The notes beneath the pieces are model-generated. The model saw nothing but the letters and a program-made list of their open reading frames with translations, made no database searches and was not told the origin of the DNA. From assembly GCA_964528845.1 (NCBI GenBank), contig CAZGVE010000008.1, forward strand, positions 1 to 64,000: 64,000 nt of DNA. Direction: 5' to 3'. The position numbers and the translations under genes were made by a program. This document shows, one piece after another, positions 1 through 8,706 of this stretch. Source of the DNA: FEN-1191 sp964528845. Lineage in GTDB: Bacteria; Pseudomonadota; Gammaproteobacteria; Steroidobacterales; Steroidobacteraceae. Numbering within the stretch: the first letter of the stretch is position 1; the number at the start of each line of letters is the position of its first letter.

Positions 1-55
1 GAGCGACCGCCTCCTAAGCGGTAGGTCGTCGGTTCAACTCCGGCCGGGGGCGCCA
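1..55 (+). tRNA. tRNA-Arg(CCT), 3' part only
   Basis: The window begins inside a tRNA. The anticodon arm is visible as stem ACCGC/GCGGT around the loop CTCCTAA, so the anticodon is CCT (arginine, AGG codons). It is followed by a five-base variable region, a T-arm with loop TTCAACT closed by GTCGG/CCGGC, the 3' acceptor strand, a G discriminator and an encoded CCA at 53-55. The acceptor 5' strand and the D-arm lie before base 1. No integrase or attachment-site repeat follows. Confidence 0.93.
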
Positions 56-137
56 ATCCGCGTTTGTAAGGTCTCAGGACTTCGGAAACATGCTGGCCGA
101 GGCTTTCCTTTGAGCGCGCGCGGCGGCGTTGGCGAGC

Positions 138-425
138 TTACTCGTGGCAGTTGCTGTACTCCTCCCAGCTCATCCGACCATCGCCTCTGGCATTGCATCG
201 CGCAAAGTTGGTTTTGAGCCAACGGTCGTTCTTGACGTCACGGGAGGTCAGATAACCGTGCTTTCTGGCATCCAGATGATTAAAGTCATCGCGCGTTCCG
301 GCGGCGCGCGAAGTATTGCTGTGCGTCGTCGTGGTGGTGCTCGAGCTCGTGCTTCGATCATCGGTCGAGTGGGACTCGGACTGGGCGAACGCGGCCGCGC
401 CGCCGAAGATCAGGGCGGTGCACAT
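138..425 (-). CDS. small secreted EF-hand-like protein
   Basis: A 95-residue protein. It has a short hydrophobic N-terminus ending near AAAFAQ that fits a Sec signal peptide, then a Ser/Thr-rich linker (residues about 16-40), then a pair of EF-hand-like segments. The second loop, NARGDGRMSWEE, keeps the DG and terminal Glu of a calcium-binding loop. The first, DARKHGYLTSRD, is degenerate and has lost acidic positions. A periplasmic or secreted calcium-responsive role is inference from this motif. The ATG at 425 is the only obvious start; no strong Shine-Dalgarno is seen, so the start could lie slightly upstream. Confidence 0.6.
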   Translation of the reverse strand: MCTALIFGGAAAFAQSESHSTDDRSTSSSTTTTTHSNTSRAAGTRDDFNHLDARKHGYLTSRDVKNDRWLKTNFARCNARGDGRMSWEEYSNCHE

Positions 426-595
426 GAGAGGACAGCGGCAGTTAACGGGCCGAGCTCAGGCGCATGGCCCCCCTGCGTCGGTACGTCTGCACTCGTTGGA
501 TCGGTGCGATGGTGTGTCACCGTACAGACGCTTCCTTCCGGCACCGCTCATGCTACATCTGAATAGATGAAGCATTGCTTTGCGGGAGATTGGCG

Positions 596-1063
596 ATGAA
601 TGTGAGGAACGGGCTTATCCCTCGGGGGAATTTGATTTTCCTCATGCTACTTCTGGCAGCTTGTGTAACCCAGCCTCCGCCCAGCAGGCACCCCGCCTAC
701 CTGCACGCCCTTTCGGATTTGCGTTCCGCGCGATGGATGCTGGAGCATCGACCCGGCGATGCTGCCGTCGGCAGGCATGAAAGCGAGGCCATCAGCGAAA
801 TTGATTACGCGGTTGCCGAACTCAAACGCGCCGCCATCGATGATGGCAGGAATATCCACGACCATCCCAATGCCGATGTCCCGAATGACTATCGCGGCCG
901 CCTGCATAGGGCCGCGGACCTGTTACGCAAGGTGCATACCGATACTTATCGCGAAGAGGACAATCCAAACGCAGTCGGACTCCGGGATCGCGCCATTGGA
1001 CATGTAGATGCGGCGCTGCACGCGACTGAGCAGGCCATCCATGACGTCGAGGCCGGGCGCTGA
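596..1063 (+). CDS. putative lipoprotein, alpha-helical
   Basis: 155 residues. The ATG at 596 was chosen because GGGAG lies about 10 bases upstream. The N-terminus has a hydrophobic stretch ending in LLLAAC, a lipobox, so the mature protein should be lipid-anchored at a Cys near residue 23. The rest is polar and helical, rich in Ala, His, Arg and Asp, with no motif I can name. Many small envelope proteins have this architecture. Function unknown. Confidence 0.7.
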   Translation: MNVRNGLIPRGNLIFLMLLLAACVTQPPPSRHPAYLHALSDLRSARWMLEHRPGDAAVGRHESEAISEIDYAVAELKRAAIDDGRNIHDHPNADVPNDYRGRLHRAADLLRKVHTDTYREEDNPNAVGLRDRAIGHVDAALHATEQAIHDVEAGR

Positions 1064-1167
1064 CGGGACCTCAGATGTACTGATTGGAAGGTATTGAGGA
1101 GTGCCCGTGCAACGAACGCAGGTGCCACGGTGTTCAGTCCTGCCATCGTGCCAAACCAGCAGGTCTC

Positions 1168-2148
1168 TCAGCTTTTCTTGAGGTTCCTGACGAAACCGAG
1201 ACTTGCGAGGCCAAGGCCGAGCAGCGGGAGCGTGGCGGGGACAGGGACGGGCGTAGTCGACGGCGATAGTGCGCCAATCGCTATGAAATTGAACCCGGCG
1301 GACCCGCAGGCAGCCGTGCCTCCCGACCCTGCGCAGAACGAGCGCAGCAAGTTGCCGCTACCGTCGTATTCCAGGATCAGATCCTTGCTCGGGCTGGTGA
1401 CCCAGAGATCGCCCGCGTCATCGAATGCCAGGTCGCCGGCGCCGCCGCCGTGAGCAATCAACGGATCGGTGAGGAAGGTTGTGACGTTGCCAGCGGAGTC
1501 GACCCTGGCAATCGTATCGCCATTGACCGCAAAGATGTCGCCTGAGGGACCGAAGGCGACGCCATCGACGTTCGGCTGCAAATTCGCGACGAGCTGATTG
1601 CTCGTGAGATCGTAGATTGCGCTGTTGCTGCTGTTCGACGCGACTATCTGTCCCGAGGCGCTGACGGCGAGAAAGGTCGCGCAGCACGTGCTGTCTACAG
1701 TATTGACATCTGTGATGGTCGTAGTATTTGTCACCGGATTGACTGTGAAGAGCTGATTCCCGTTGGCGAGCCCCGCGAGATTGCCACTCGGTGTCAGCGC
1801 CAGTCCGTGGATCGAGACGCTGCTATCGGCGGGGACGACTGAGCCGACTCTGCCGAGGAAATCGCCGGTCTGCGGGTCAAACACTGCGAGGTCGTGAGCG
1901 AGTAGGTCCGCGGCGTAGAGCTTGCCGTCGGCACCCAAAGCGAGTCCTTGCGGTGAGAACGAAGAGCCAGGAGCCTGCGGCGGCGCCGTGAATGCGCCGA
2001 TGAACTGCCCATTCAGGCTGTATTCATCGATGTAAGCCCCATTGTTGACGAAAACCGCCTCGGTTGGCGGAGGTTGCGCGCCGGCTGCGACGCAGCCGAA
2101 CAACAGTCCCGTGCCCAGGAATCGCAGTGTGGTCTTGCGCACGTGCAT
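1168..2148 (-). CDS. secreted beta-propeller with VPxPA/PEP-CTERM-type tail
   Basis: 326 residues: Sec signal peptide (to about residue 24, ending GAQ), then repeated segments of the type GLALGADGKLYAAD, GLALTPSGNLAG and GVAFGPSGDIFAV. These are NHL/SMP-30-like blades, so a six-bladed propeller is likely. The C-terminus has the motif VPVPATLPLLG, a hydrophobic helix and a basic end (RNLKKS), which matches the VPxPA variant of PEP-CTERM sorting signals. Proteins of this class are processed by exosortases in the inner membrane and are often linked to exopolysaccharide. No exosortase gene is in the window. Divergent from the esterase gene at 2326. Confidence 0.82.
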   Translation of the reverse strand: MHVRKTTLRFLGTGLLFGCVAAGAQPPPTEAVFVNNGAYIDEYSLNGQFIGAFTAPPQAPGSSFSPQGLALGADGKLYAADLLAHDLAVFDPQTGDFLGRVGSVVPADSSVSIHGLALTPSGNLAGLANGNQLFTVNPVTNTTTITDVNTVDSTCCATFLAVSASGQIVASNSSNSAIYDLTSNQLVANLQPNVDGVAFGPSGDIFAVNGDTIARVDSAGNVTTFLTDPLIAHGGGAGDLAFDDAGDLWVTSPSKDLILEYDGSGNLLRSFCAGSGGTAACGSAGFNFIAIGALSPSTTPVPVPATLPLLGLGLASLGFVRNLKKS

Positions 2149-2325
2149 GTGCCCTGCTCCGTCGGTTTTCGTGAGTCATCGACAGAACGATAGGCGGGCG
2201 GAGAGTCAATGGCAACCCGATTTCGCGGCTCTGACATAATCCATTTGCTTCGCCCCGCTTCTCTTGTTCTCATAGCCGCCAGTTATCAAGGGGCACCAGA
2301 CCTTCAGTTTCTTCAGGGGTGAGTC

Positions 2326-3486
2326 ATGAGATGCGCCGTGCGGATTTCGACGTTCCTGCTGGCCTGCGTGGCCACCCTTTCCGTGTCCCACGCCCAGCAA
2401 AGGCCGGAACACATCGTATCGCCCGAGATCGCTGCGGACGGCAGCGTGACATTCCGGATCAAGGCACCGAGGGCGGCCGAGGTCGTGGTCTCGGCGAGCG
2501 TGGGCACGCTCATGGCAAAGCCGCCGGGGACCGTCAAGGATGCGCCGGACCAATGGAGCATGCCGATGCAGAAGGGCGCGGACGGCATCTGGACGCTCAC
2601 AATCGGGCCGCTGGAGCCCGAGATCTATCGGTACGCGTTCCTGGTCGACGGCATGCGCGCCCTCGACCTCGCGAATCGGAACGTCAACGCCGGTGGCGCC
2701 ATACCGTGGAGCTATTTCGAGATCGCCGGAGTGGATCCGCGCTTCGATCAGGTGCGCGACGTTCCCCATGGATCCTTCCAGTTCCGGACCTATCGTGTGT
2801 CGGAATCGAAGGCCCTGCATACGGTCGTGATCTATGTGCCGCCCGACTACGATCGGGATTCGCGCAGGAAGTTTCCGGTGCTCTATCTGTTCCATGGTGG
2901 CGGCGATTCCCAGGAGGGCTGGATGCGCCTGGGGGCGGTCGCGGCCATCGAGGAGAACCTGCTCGCCGCACACAAGGCTCGACCGATGCTGGTCGTGATG
3001 CCGTACGGGGACATCGACGGCGACGCGACCGCTCTGGACGCCATTGAGACCTTCGGCCGAGAGCTGTTCGACGATGTAATGCCGCTCGTCGAGCGGAGCT
3101 ACCGCGTGGATGCCAGCCGCGACGCACGGGCGGTCGCCGGCCTGTCGATGGGCGCCGGCCAAGCGTTCACCCTCGGACTGCGCAACCTGGACAAGTTCGC
3201 GTGGGTGGCGGAGTTCAGTGCGGGGGCATTCGGTTCGCCGAAGTTCGATCTGGAAACGCAGGTGCCCGGCCTGCTGAAGAACCCGGCGGCGGTGAACGCC
3301 AAGCTCAAGCTGCTGTTCCTGGGCTGCGGCACCGAGGACACGCGCTATCCGGCGCACCTGAAATTCGACCAGCTGCTGCAGAGCAGCGGGATCCATCACG
3401 AGTTTCACAGCACGCCCGGCGAGCATGAGTGGAAGGCCTGGCGCCACCTGCTGGCAGAGTTGATGCCGGAGCTGTTCCGGAATTGA
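2326..3486 (+). CDS. secreted CE1-type esterase with N-terminal E-set domain
   Basis: 386 residues. Signal peptide ends near SHAQ (residue 23). Residues about 30-125 resemble the immunoglobulin-like E-set domain found in front of many carbohydrate esterases (TFRIKAPRAAEVVV). Residues about 140-386 are an alpha/beta-hydrolase of the esterase D/feruloyl esterase type. FHGGG is the oxyanion-hole region, GLSMG carries the nucleophilic Ser, and HEWKAWR near the C-terminus carries the catalytic His. A probable role is hydrolysis of an ester on a polysaccharide or small molecule in the periplasm; the substrate cannot be read from sequence. AGGGG about 10 bases before the ATG supports the start. The next gene, another hydrolase, follows in 41 bases. 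Confidence 0.85.
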   Translation: MRCAVRISTFLLACVATLSVSHAQQRPEHIVSPEIAADGSVTFRIKAPRAAEVVVSASVGTLMAKPPGTVKDAPDQWSMPMQKGADGIWTLTIGPLEPEIYRYAFLVDGMRALDLANRNVNAGGAIPWSYFEIAGVDPRFDQVRDVPHGSFQFRTYRVSESKALHTVVIYVPPDYDRDSRRKFPVLYLFHGGGDSQEGWMRLGAVAAIEENLLAAHKARPMLVVMPYGDIDGDATALDAIETFGRELFDDVMPLVERSYRVDASRDARAVAGLSMGAGQAFTLGLRNLDKFAWVAEFSAGAFGSPKFDLETQVPGLLKNPAAVNAKLKLLFLGCGTEDTRYPAHLKFDQLLQSSGIHHEFHSTPGEHEWKAWRHLLAELMPELFRN

Positions 3487-3527
3487 TATGATGAAACGGT
3501 CGTACGAAACCAAGTCCAGGGGGAACC

Positions 3528-4403
3528 ATGTGCGAACAAGATGATTTCGATGCAATGGTCAAATATGCGCATCGCTCGGCGCTGTCGCGCAGGCAATTCG
3601 GCGCGCTGTCCATGGGCGCCGGGCTGATCTCGATGATTCCTCCCGTGGCGAACGCCGCGGAAGTGACGGGCGCAGATGTCGACATCAAGACCCCGGATGG
3701 AACCTGCGACGCATATTTCGTACATCCAACCAAGGGCGCGTCACCAGGCGTACTGGTATGGCCGGACATCTTCGGTCTGCGGCCGACTTTCAAGGACATG
3801 GCCAAGCGTCTGGCCGAGTCGGGCTACGCGGTACTCGTGATCAACCCGTTCTACCGCGTCCAGAAGGCGCCCACCTCGGCGCCGAATCCGGACTTCAACG
3901 ACCCGGCCACGCGCAAGGCGCTGATGGGACTGGCGGGCGGGTTGACTCCCGAGACCGCGGTCATCGACGCGAAGGCGTTCGTGCCATGGCTCGACAGCCA
4001 GGCCGCAGTCAGCAAGAAGCACAAGATGGCCTCCACCGGCTACTGCATGGGCGGGCCGTTCACGCTGCGAACGGCCGCGACGTTTCCCGAGCGCATCGGT
4101 GCCGGCGCGACGTTCCATGGTGGGGGGCTCGTGACCGACAAGCCCGACAGCCCGCACCTGCTGATTCCGAAGATCAAGGCGCAGTACCTGATTGCGATCG
4201 CGGAGAGCGACGACAAGCAGCAGCCCGATGCCAAGACGGTGCTGCGGGATACTTTCGGTAAGGCGAATCTGCCCGCGGAGGTCGAGGTGTACGAAGGGAC
4301 GATGCACGGCTGGTGCCCACCGGACTCCCGCGTATACAACCACGACCAGGCGGAGAAGGCCTGGACCCGGCAGCTGGCGCTGTTCAAGAAAGCACTCGCC
4401 TGA
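3528..4403 (+). CDS. dienelactone hydrolase family protein, Tat-exported
   Basis: 291 residues. The N-terminus has the twin-arginine motif SRRQFG followed by a hydrophobic stretch ending ANAAE, so export by Tat is likely. The mature domain is a dienelactone-hydrolase-type alpha/beta hydrolase. It has VLVWPDIFGLRP near the oxyanion hole, GYCMGG with a Cys nucleophile (typical of this family), and a late MHGWCPP with the catalytic His. The classic reaction is hydrolysis of dienelactone in chlorocatechol breakdown, but exported homologues act on unknown esters. GGGGGAA precedes the ATG at good spacing. Probably in an operon with the esterase upstream. Confidence 0.88.
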   Translation: MCEQDDFDAMVKYAHRSALSRRQFGALSMGAGLISMIPPVANAAEVTGADVDIKTPDGTCDAYFVHPTKGASPGVLVWPDIFGLRPTFKDMAKRLAESGYAVLVINPFYRVQKAPTSAPNPDFNDPATRKALMGLAGGLTPETAVIDAKAFVPWLDSQAAVSKKHKMASTGYCMGGPFTLRTAATFPERIGAGATFHGGGLVTDKPDSPHLLIPKIKAQYLIAIAESDDKQQPDAKTVLRDTFGKANLPAEVEVYEGTMHGWCPPDSRVYNHDQAEKAWTRQLALFKKALA

Positions 4404-4410
4404 GTCGCGG

Positions 4411-4437
4411 CCTCGGGAGCGCGCAGCGCTCCCGGGG
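4411..4437. terminator. bidirectional hairpin terminator between convergent genes
   Basis: A 12-bp stem (left arm 4411-4422, right arm 4426-4437, one G-T pair) closes a three-base loop. It lies exactly between the stop of the dienelactone-hydrolase-like gene (4403) and the stop of the convergent propeller gene (4448). No T-run is present on either strand, so it may act with Rho or as an mRNA 3'-end stabiliser. Confidence 0.65.
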
Positions 4438-4447
4438 TCCGGACGCT

Positions 4448-5938
4448 TCAAGGACCGCCGATCGTTTCCGAGCCCGTCCCACCGCATCCCATGGCGCCGT
4501 AGCGGACGAATTTCTGGATACGCTTGCCGGTGTCCACCTCGGCGGTGTAGATGTTGCCGTTGCTGTCGACGCTGACCTGGTGCAGCCAGTGGAAGTCGCC
4601 CGTCATCCGGCCGCCATGCCCCAGACGCCCCAGTTCCTGAAGGTTGCTGCGATTCAGGATGTAAATCGTCTGGTTGGTGTTGTCGCCGATATACAGGCAG
4701 CTCTGCGCCTTGTCGCGCGAGAAGTTCATTGATACCGCCGTTCCCGGCATCACAGGCAGCGTATAGGTCTTGCCGCTGATCCAGCGCTCATCGACGTAGC
4801 CGCACCTGCCGGCGACGCCTTCGGGATTGCTGCATGGCTTGCCGAGTGCCGGATCCCGGCCATCGAACACCTGCACGCGGTCGTTGCCGCGATCGCACAC
4901 ATAGATCTTCCCGTCATCGGCAATCTTCACGCAATGCACCGGATTGCGGAAGAATGCCGGCCTGGTGTGGCCCTTCGGCGCATCGTCATACCAGGTGCCC
5001 TGGGCCGCCGCGCCCGCGTCGTCCACGGGATTGTTGCCGTAGGCTCCGAAATGGCCCAGATACCGGCCCGTGTCCGCATCAACGATCAGGATCCGGCGAT
5101 TGCCGTAGCCGTCGGCAATATAGAGGCGATTGGTCTTCGGATCGACGACCATGTCGGCCGGCAGGTACAGGTTGGGCGTGCCATGAATGCCGCCCGCCGT
5201 ATCGTTGCTGTCCGGACCCTGTGGCGTGCCTCCGATCCGCATCTTGAAGTTGCCGTCCATGTCGAACTTCAGGATGAAGCCGTCGCCGCCGGCAGTATTG
5301 GTGCTCCACGGCGTCGTATTCGCGGCGGCGCCCGGGCGGGGCGCAGCCCCGTTGCCGGCGATCCACACGTTGTCGTGGCTGTCGATGTAGATGCCATGCT
5401 CGTTGGCGGGCCAGATGCAGCCAGCTTCGGCCTTGCATCGCGAGTTCAGGAATCCCGGATCGGCAGGACCGCCCCAGGCGCGCAGCAGCTGGCCCGCGGA
5501 GTCGAATTCCAGCACCGAGGGCGCCGCCTTGCAGCAGTCGGCCCCGAAGCCGTTGGCGTGGACGAAGCCCGGCCCATCGACGGGCTGGCCGCGGGCATCG
5601 AGCGCCCCGGCGATGGCCGGCTCCAGGCCAGCTTCATCATTGTTCAAAGTGCGCGGGCGGTTGTAGACCCACACGTGGTCGTGAGCATCGACGTAAAGTC
5701 CACCGATCTGGCCAAGCAGCCAGTCGTGCGGCAGCAGTGCCGGCCAGGTCGGATCGGCAAAAAAGTCGGGCACAGTGGCTCCCGCCGCGCGGTGGTAGAC
5801 GCCCGTCTGCCGTAACAATGCCTTCATCACGGAACTGGTGTCCGGGGTGGCGCTCTGCGCCGGCGCCGGCAGCACCAGCGCTGCGCTGAACAGGCCCAGT
5901 ATCGAAAATATAGCTGCCAGTCTGCGTCGTATCGACAT
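4448..5938 (-). CDS. secreted NHL-repeat beta-propeller protein
   Basis: 496 residues from the ATG at 5938, chosen because GGGGGA lies just upstream and a clean signal peptide follows (MSIRRRLAAIF... to PAPAQSA, about 30 residues). Repeated blades are evident: VYVDAHDHVWVYN-type, PADMVVDPKTNRLYIADGYGNRRI, VKIADDGKIYVCDRGNDRVQVF and VSVDSNGNIYTAEVDTGKRIQKF. This pattern is typical of NHL six-bladed propellers related to the peptidyl-alpha-hydroxyglycine amidating lyase-like group. Several Cys pairs (DCCKAAP, CKAEAGC) suggest disulfides in the periplasm. A role as a secreted lyase/hydrolase or binding scaffold is family knowledge; the substrate is unknown. Confidence 0.82.
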   Translation of the reverse strand: MSIRRRLAAIFSILGLFSAALVLPAPAQSATPDTSSVMKALLRQTGVYHRAAGATVPDFFADPTWPALLPHDWLLGQIGGLYVDAHDHVWVYNRPRTLNNDEAGLEPAIAGALDARGQPVDGPGFVHANGFGADCCKAAPSVLEFDSAGQLLRAWGGPADPGFLNSRCKAEAGCIWPANEHGIYIDSHDNVWIAGNGAAPRPGAAANTTPWSTNTAGGDGFILKFDMDGNFKMRIGGTPQGPDSNDTAGGIHGTPNLYLPADMVVDPKTNRLYIADGYGNRRILIVDADTGRYLGHFGAYGNNPVDDAGAAAQGTWYDDAPKGHTRPAFFRNPVHCVKIADDGKIYVCDRGNDRVQVFDGRDPALGKPCSNPEGVAGRCGYVDERWISGKTYTLPVMPGTAVSMNFSRDKAQSCLYIGDNTNQTIYILNRSNLQELGRLGHGGRMTGDFHWLHQVSVDSNGNIYTAEVDTGKRIQKFVRYGAMGCGGTGSETIGGP

Positions 5939-6051
5939 GCCGTCCCCCATGCCCGCCCGTGTGTGCCCACTGCTGTCTGCCGGCCGATGATACTGCAGCC
6001 ACCGTCTTCGGTGCGCAGGCTGCCCGCGGCACATCAGGCACAATACGACCC

Positions 6052-8670
6052 ATGAACGGCGCGGGGAGTCCCTGGACGAGGCTGTCATCGGGCCTGATGG
6101 CGGCGCTGCTCGTCGGCATTCGCGTCGCAGCTCCCGCCGGGGCGGACGAGGCATGGCGCTCGCGCGTCGCAGGAGCGCTGCTCGATCTCTACGATGCCGC
6201 CGCGCCGGGGACGGTCACGCCGGCCCCGGGCGCGACGGCGACCGTCGGCGGCGTACCAGGTTCGGGCACGGTGCCACGCCTCGATGCCAGCGGCCGGGTC
6301 CAGATCGACGTCCACTTCGACTGCGCGCTGGCTGCACCGGTGGCGGCACTCGGTGCTGCCGGCCTTGCGCTTGGGACTTCCGTCATGTTCGGCCCGCTCT
6401 GCGTCGTCGAAGGCTGGGTCGCGCCGTCCCGGCTCGCGCAGGTCGCGGCGGTTGCGGGAGTGCTGCGGGTGCGGGTGCCAGCCTACGCGCTGCAGCGAAC
6501 GCCGCCGTCGCCGGGAGCGCAGGTACGCGTCCAGCAGGCGCAACCGCGGGCCAGCCCGGCGTCCGGTATTGACGCGAATGGCGTCGCGATCATGCGCGCG
6601 GACCAGTTCGTATCGCAGACCGGGACCGGCGGCGCGGGCGCGATGGTCGGTGTGCAATCCACCGGGGTTGCAAGCCTGGCGCTGATCCAGGAGCGCGGGG
6701 AACTACCAGCCGTCCAGGTGCTTGTGCCGGCCGGTGGCTCGCCTTCCACGTTCCAGGATGAGGGCACGGCCCTGCTCGAGGAAGTGCATGCGGTGGCGCC
6801 GGCGGCGAGCCTTGCGTTCTGCGGCCCCCAGACGTTCATCGATTACACGTCGTGCCTGACGCGACTCATCGCCGCTGGCGCGACGATTCTGATCGATGAC
6901 ATCAATTTCCTGCCTCAGGACCTGATGTCATCGACCGGCTCGGACACCCAGGCGGTCGATGCGATCCTGGCGCAGAACCCGAATGTCGCGCTGTTCACGG
7001 TCACCGGCAATGCGAATGGCAGCTATTGGGAAGGCGGCTACGCGCCAGTCCCGGTGGCTTCGGCGGGGCTGCCGCCGCTGCGCTGCGCGAATGGCACCAC
7101 GACGCAGGTCGACAACTACGTCGCGCAGTTCAACGGCAATGCGAGCGAGTCGCTGAGCGTCACGCAACTGAACCAGTTTCCGCTGGTATTCGCGTGGGCG
7201 GACCCCTATGGGCAGAACGCCAGCAACTTCGACCTGTACCTGTACAGCTCTGGCAGCCAGGTCGGATGCCTGTCGACTGCGGGCTCTTCCGATACGCTGC
7301 TCTCGATCAACCTCCAGACCGGTTACACGCTGTACGTCGGCACGCCCGATCCGACGCTGGCCGGCAAGTTCCTGAAGCTCTGGGCCGGCGGCGACGGCCT
7401 GACCGCACTGTATCCTTCCACCAGCGGCAGCATCATCTCGCCACAGGCCTTTGCGACGGGCATCATCACGGTCGGAGCGGTCGATGGCGCGGATGGCGTG
7501 GGCAACGGCATCGAGAGCTTCAGCGGCCTGGGGCCACTGCGCCTCGTACTGCCCGGGCCGCAGGCGCTGCAGGCGCCGACACTGGTCGCGCCGGACGGCA
7601 TCAACGTCGATGCCCAAAATACCTACTTCGAGTCCTATCTGTTTCCGGATGGGAATTTCTATGGCACGTCGGCGTCGGTACCGAACGCGGCTGGCGTCGC
7701 GGCGCTGCTGCGCGGCGCGTTTCCGGAGCTGACCGTGCCGCAGTTGAAGGCAGCGCTGCAGGGCGGAGCGACTGCGCTGGGCACGATCGTTCCGGATGGC
7801 AGCTTCGGGTTTGGGCGCATCGATGCAATCGGCGCGCTCGGCACGCTGCCGCTACCGACGATGAGCCCGTTGTCCGATGCCACGATCGTGGGAGGCGCCA
7901 GTTCGCACGCCATAGCGTTCACCAGCAGCGCGACCGGCAGCGTGCATTTCGCGGTAGCGAGCACCAATCCGGCGTTGGTTCCCGCGTCGCTCGCCGCGGC
8001 GGGCGCCGCCGGTGTGAGCGTAGCGCCGGCCGGCTGCGGTACGATCACCCTCTCGTGCACGCTGTCGGTCACGCCCTCGATCGGGCAGACGGGAATCGCG
8101 AGCGTGACGGTATCGGCGCTGGATGGCGCCAATCGCGCCGCGCCGGCAACGATGAGCATCACCGTGACGCAGCCTGCTGGGCCTACACTGAACATCAGTG
8201 CCGGCGCCAACCAGGAATACACGGCAGGGGCGGGCAGCGCCTCTCCGGTCGCCTTCGCCGTGACGGGAACCGGACCACTGACGATAACTGCCATAAGCAG
8301 TAACGGGGCGCTGCTCCCCAATGCCAATCTTGCCGTGTCGCCCGGCTGCGGCGTCAGCGTCCACGCCTGCACTCTCGGCATCACGGCAGTGCGGGGAGCG
8401 TCCGGCAGTTCGACGATCACGCTCACCGTCACGGACGCCTACGGTCAGGCGATGAGCGCGCCCGCAACGCTGCAGGTCGATCCCGGCACCGGCAGCTCCG
8501 CAAGTTCGAGTGGCAGCACGGCCGCCGGTGCCGGTGGCGGCGGCAGCGGCGGTGGGGGCAGCCTGGCATGGTGGGAACTGGCAGGCATCGTATTGCTTGC
8601 CGGTCATCGACTGTGGCTGCGCCAGCATCCCGGCGCGTGCGCCACCGCGGTGCTTGCCTTAAAATCCTGA
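6052..8670 (+). CDS. subtilase-like exported protein with GlyGly-type C-terminal anchor
   Basis: 872 residues from the ATG at 6052, before a signal peptide (ends near PAGADE). A long N-terminal region is followed by a subtilisin/sedolisin-like domain (about 190-610). It keeps the oxyanion-type Asn (TVTGNANG) and the Ser motif GTSASVPNAAG. The usual Asp segment reads VGVQSTGVAS with no Asp, and the His segment reads DEGTALLEEVH, as in a subgroup of S8-like proteins. Two Ig/cadherin-like repeats follow (about 615-830, each ending TITLTVTDA-like). The tail has SGGGGS, a hydrophobic helix and HRLWLRQ, like GlyGly-CTERM proteins processed by rhombosortase. Peptidase activity is uncertain. Confidence 0.78.
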   Translation: MNGAGSPWTRLSSGLMAALLVGIRVAAPAGADEAWRSRVAGALLDLYDAAAPGTVTPAPGATATVGGVPGSGTVPRLDASGRVQIDVHFDCALAAPVAALGAAGLALGTSVMFGPLCVVEGWVAPSRLAQVAAVAGVLRVRVPAYALQRTPPSPGAQVRVQQAQPRASPASGIDANGVAIMRADQFVSQTGTGGAGAMVGVQSTGVASLALIQERGELPAVQVLVPAGGSPSTFQDEGTALLEEVHAVAPAASLAFCGPQTFIDYTSCLTRLIAAGATILIDDINFLPQDLMSSTGSDTQAVDAILAQNPNVALFTVTGNANGSYWEGGYAPVPVASAGLPPLRCANGTTTQVDNYVAQFNGNASESLSVTQLNQFPLVFAWADPYGQNASNFDLYLYSSGSQVGCLSTAGSSDTLLSINLQTGYTLYVGTPDPTLAGKFLKLWAGGDGLTALYPSTSGSIISPQAFATGIITVGAVDGADGVGNGIESFSGLGPLRLVLPGPQALQAPTLVAPDGINVDAQNTYFESYLFPDGNFYGTSASVPNAAGVAALLRGAFPELTVPQLKAALQGGATALGTIVPDGSFGFGRIDAIGALGTLPLPTMSPLSDATIVGGASSHAIAFTSSATGSVHFAVASTNPALVPASLAAAGAAGVSVAPAGCGTITLSCTLSVTPSIGQTGIASVTVSALDGANRAAPATMSITVTQPAGPTLNISAGANQEYTAGAGSASPVAFAVTGTGPLTITAISSNGALLPNANLAVSPGCGVSVHACTLGITAVRGASGSSTITLTVTDAYGQAMSAPATLQVDPGTGSSASSSGSTAAGAGGGGSGGGGSLAWWELAGIVLLAGHRLWLRQHPGACATAVLALKS

Positions 8671-8706
8671 ATGCTGGGTCCAGGGAACGTGTCGCCGGGG
8701 GAAATC

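Noticed and set aside
129..566. Plus-strand frames opposite the EF-hand gene
   Set aside because: No domain, poor composition and no ribosome site. They are mirrors of the minus-strand gene.
1..600. Integrated element at the tRNA-Arg gene
   Set aside because: No integrase gene or direct repeat of the tRNA 3' end was seen in the following sequence.
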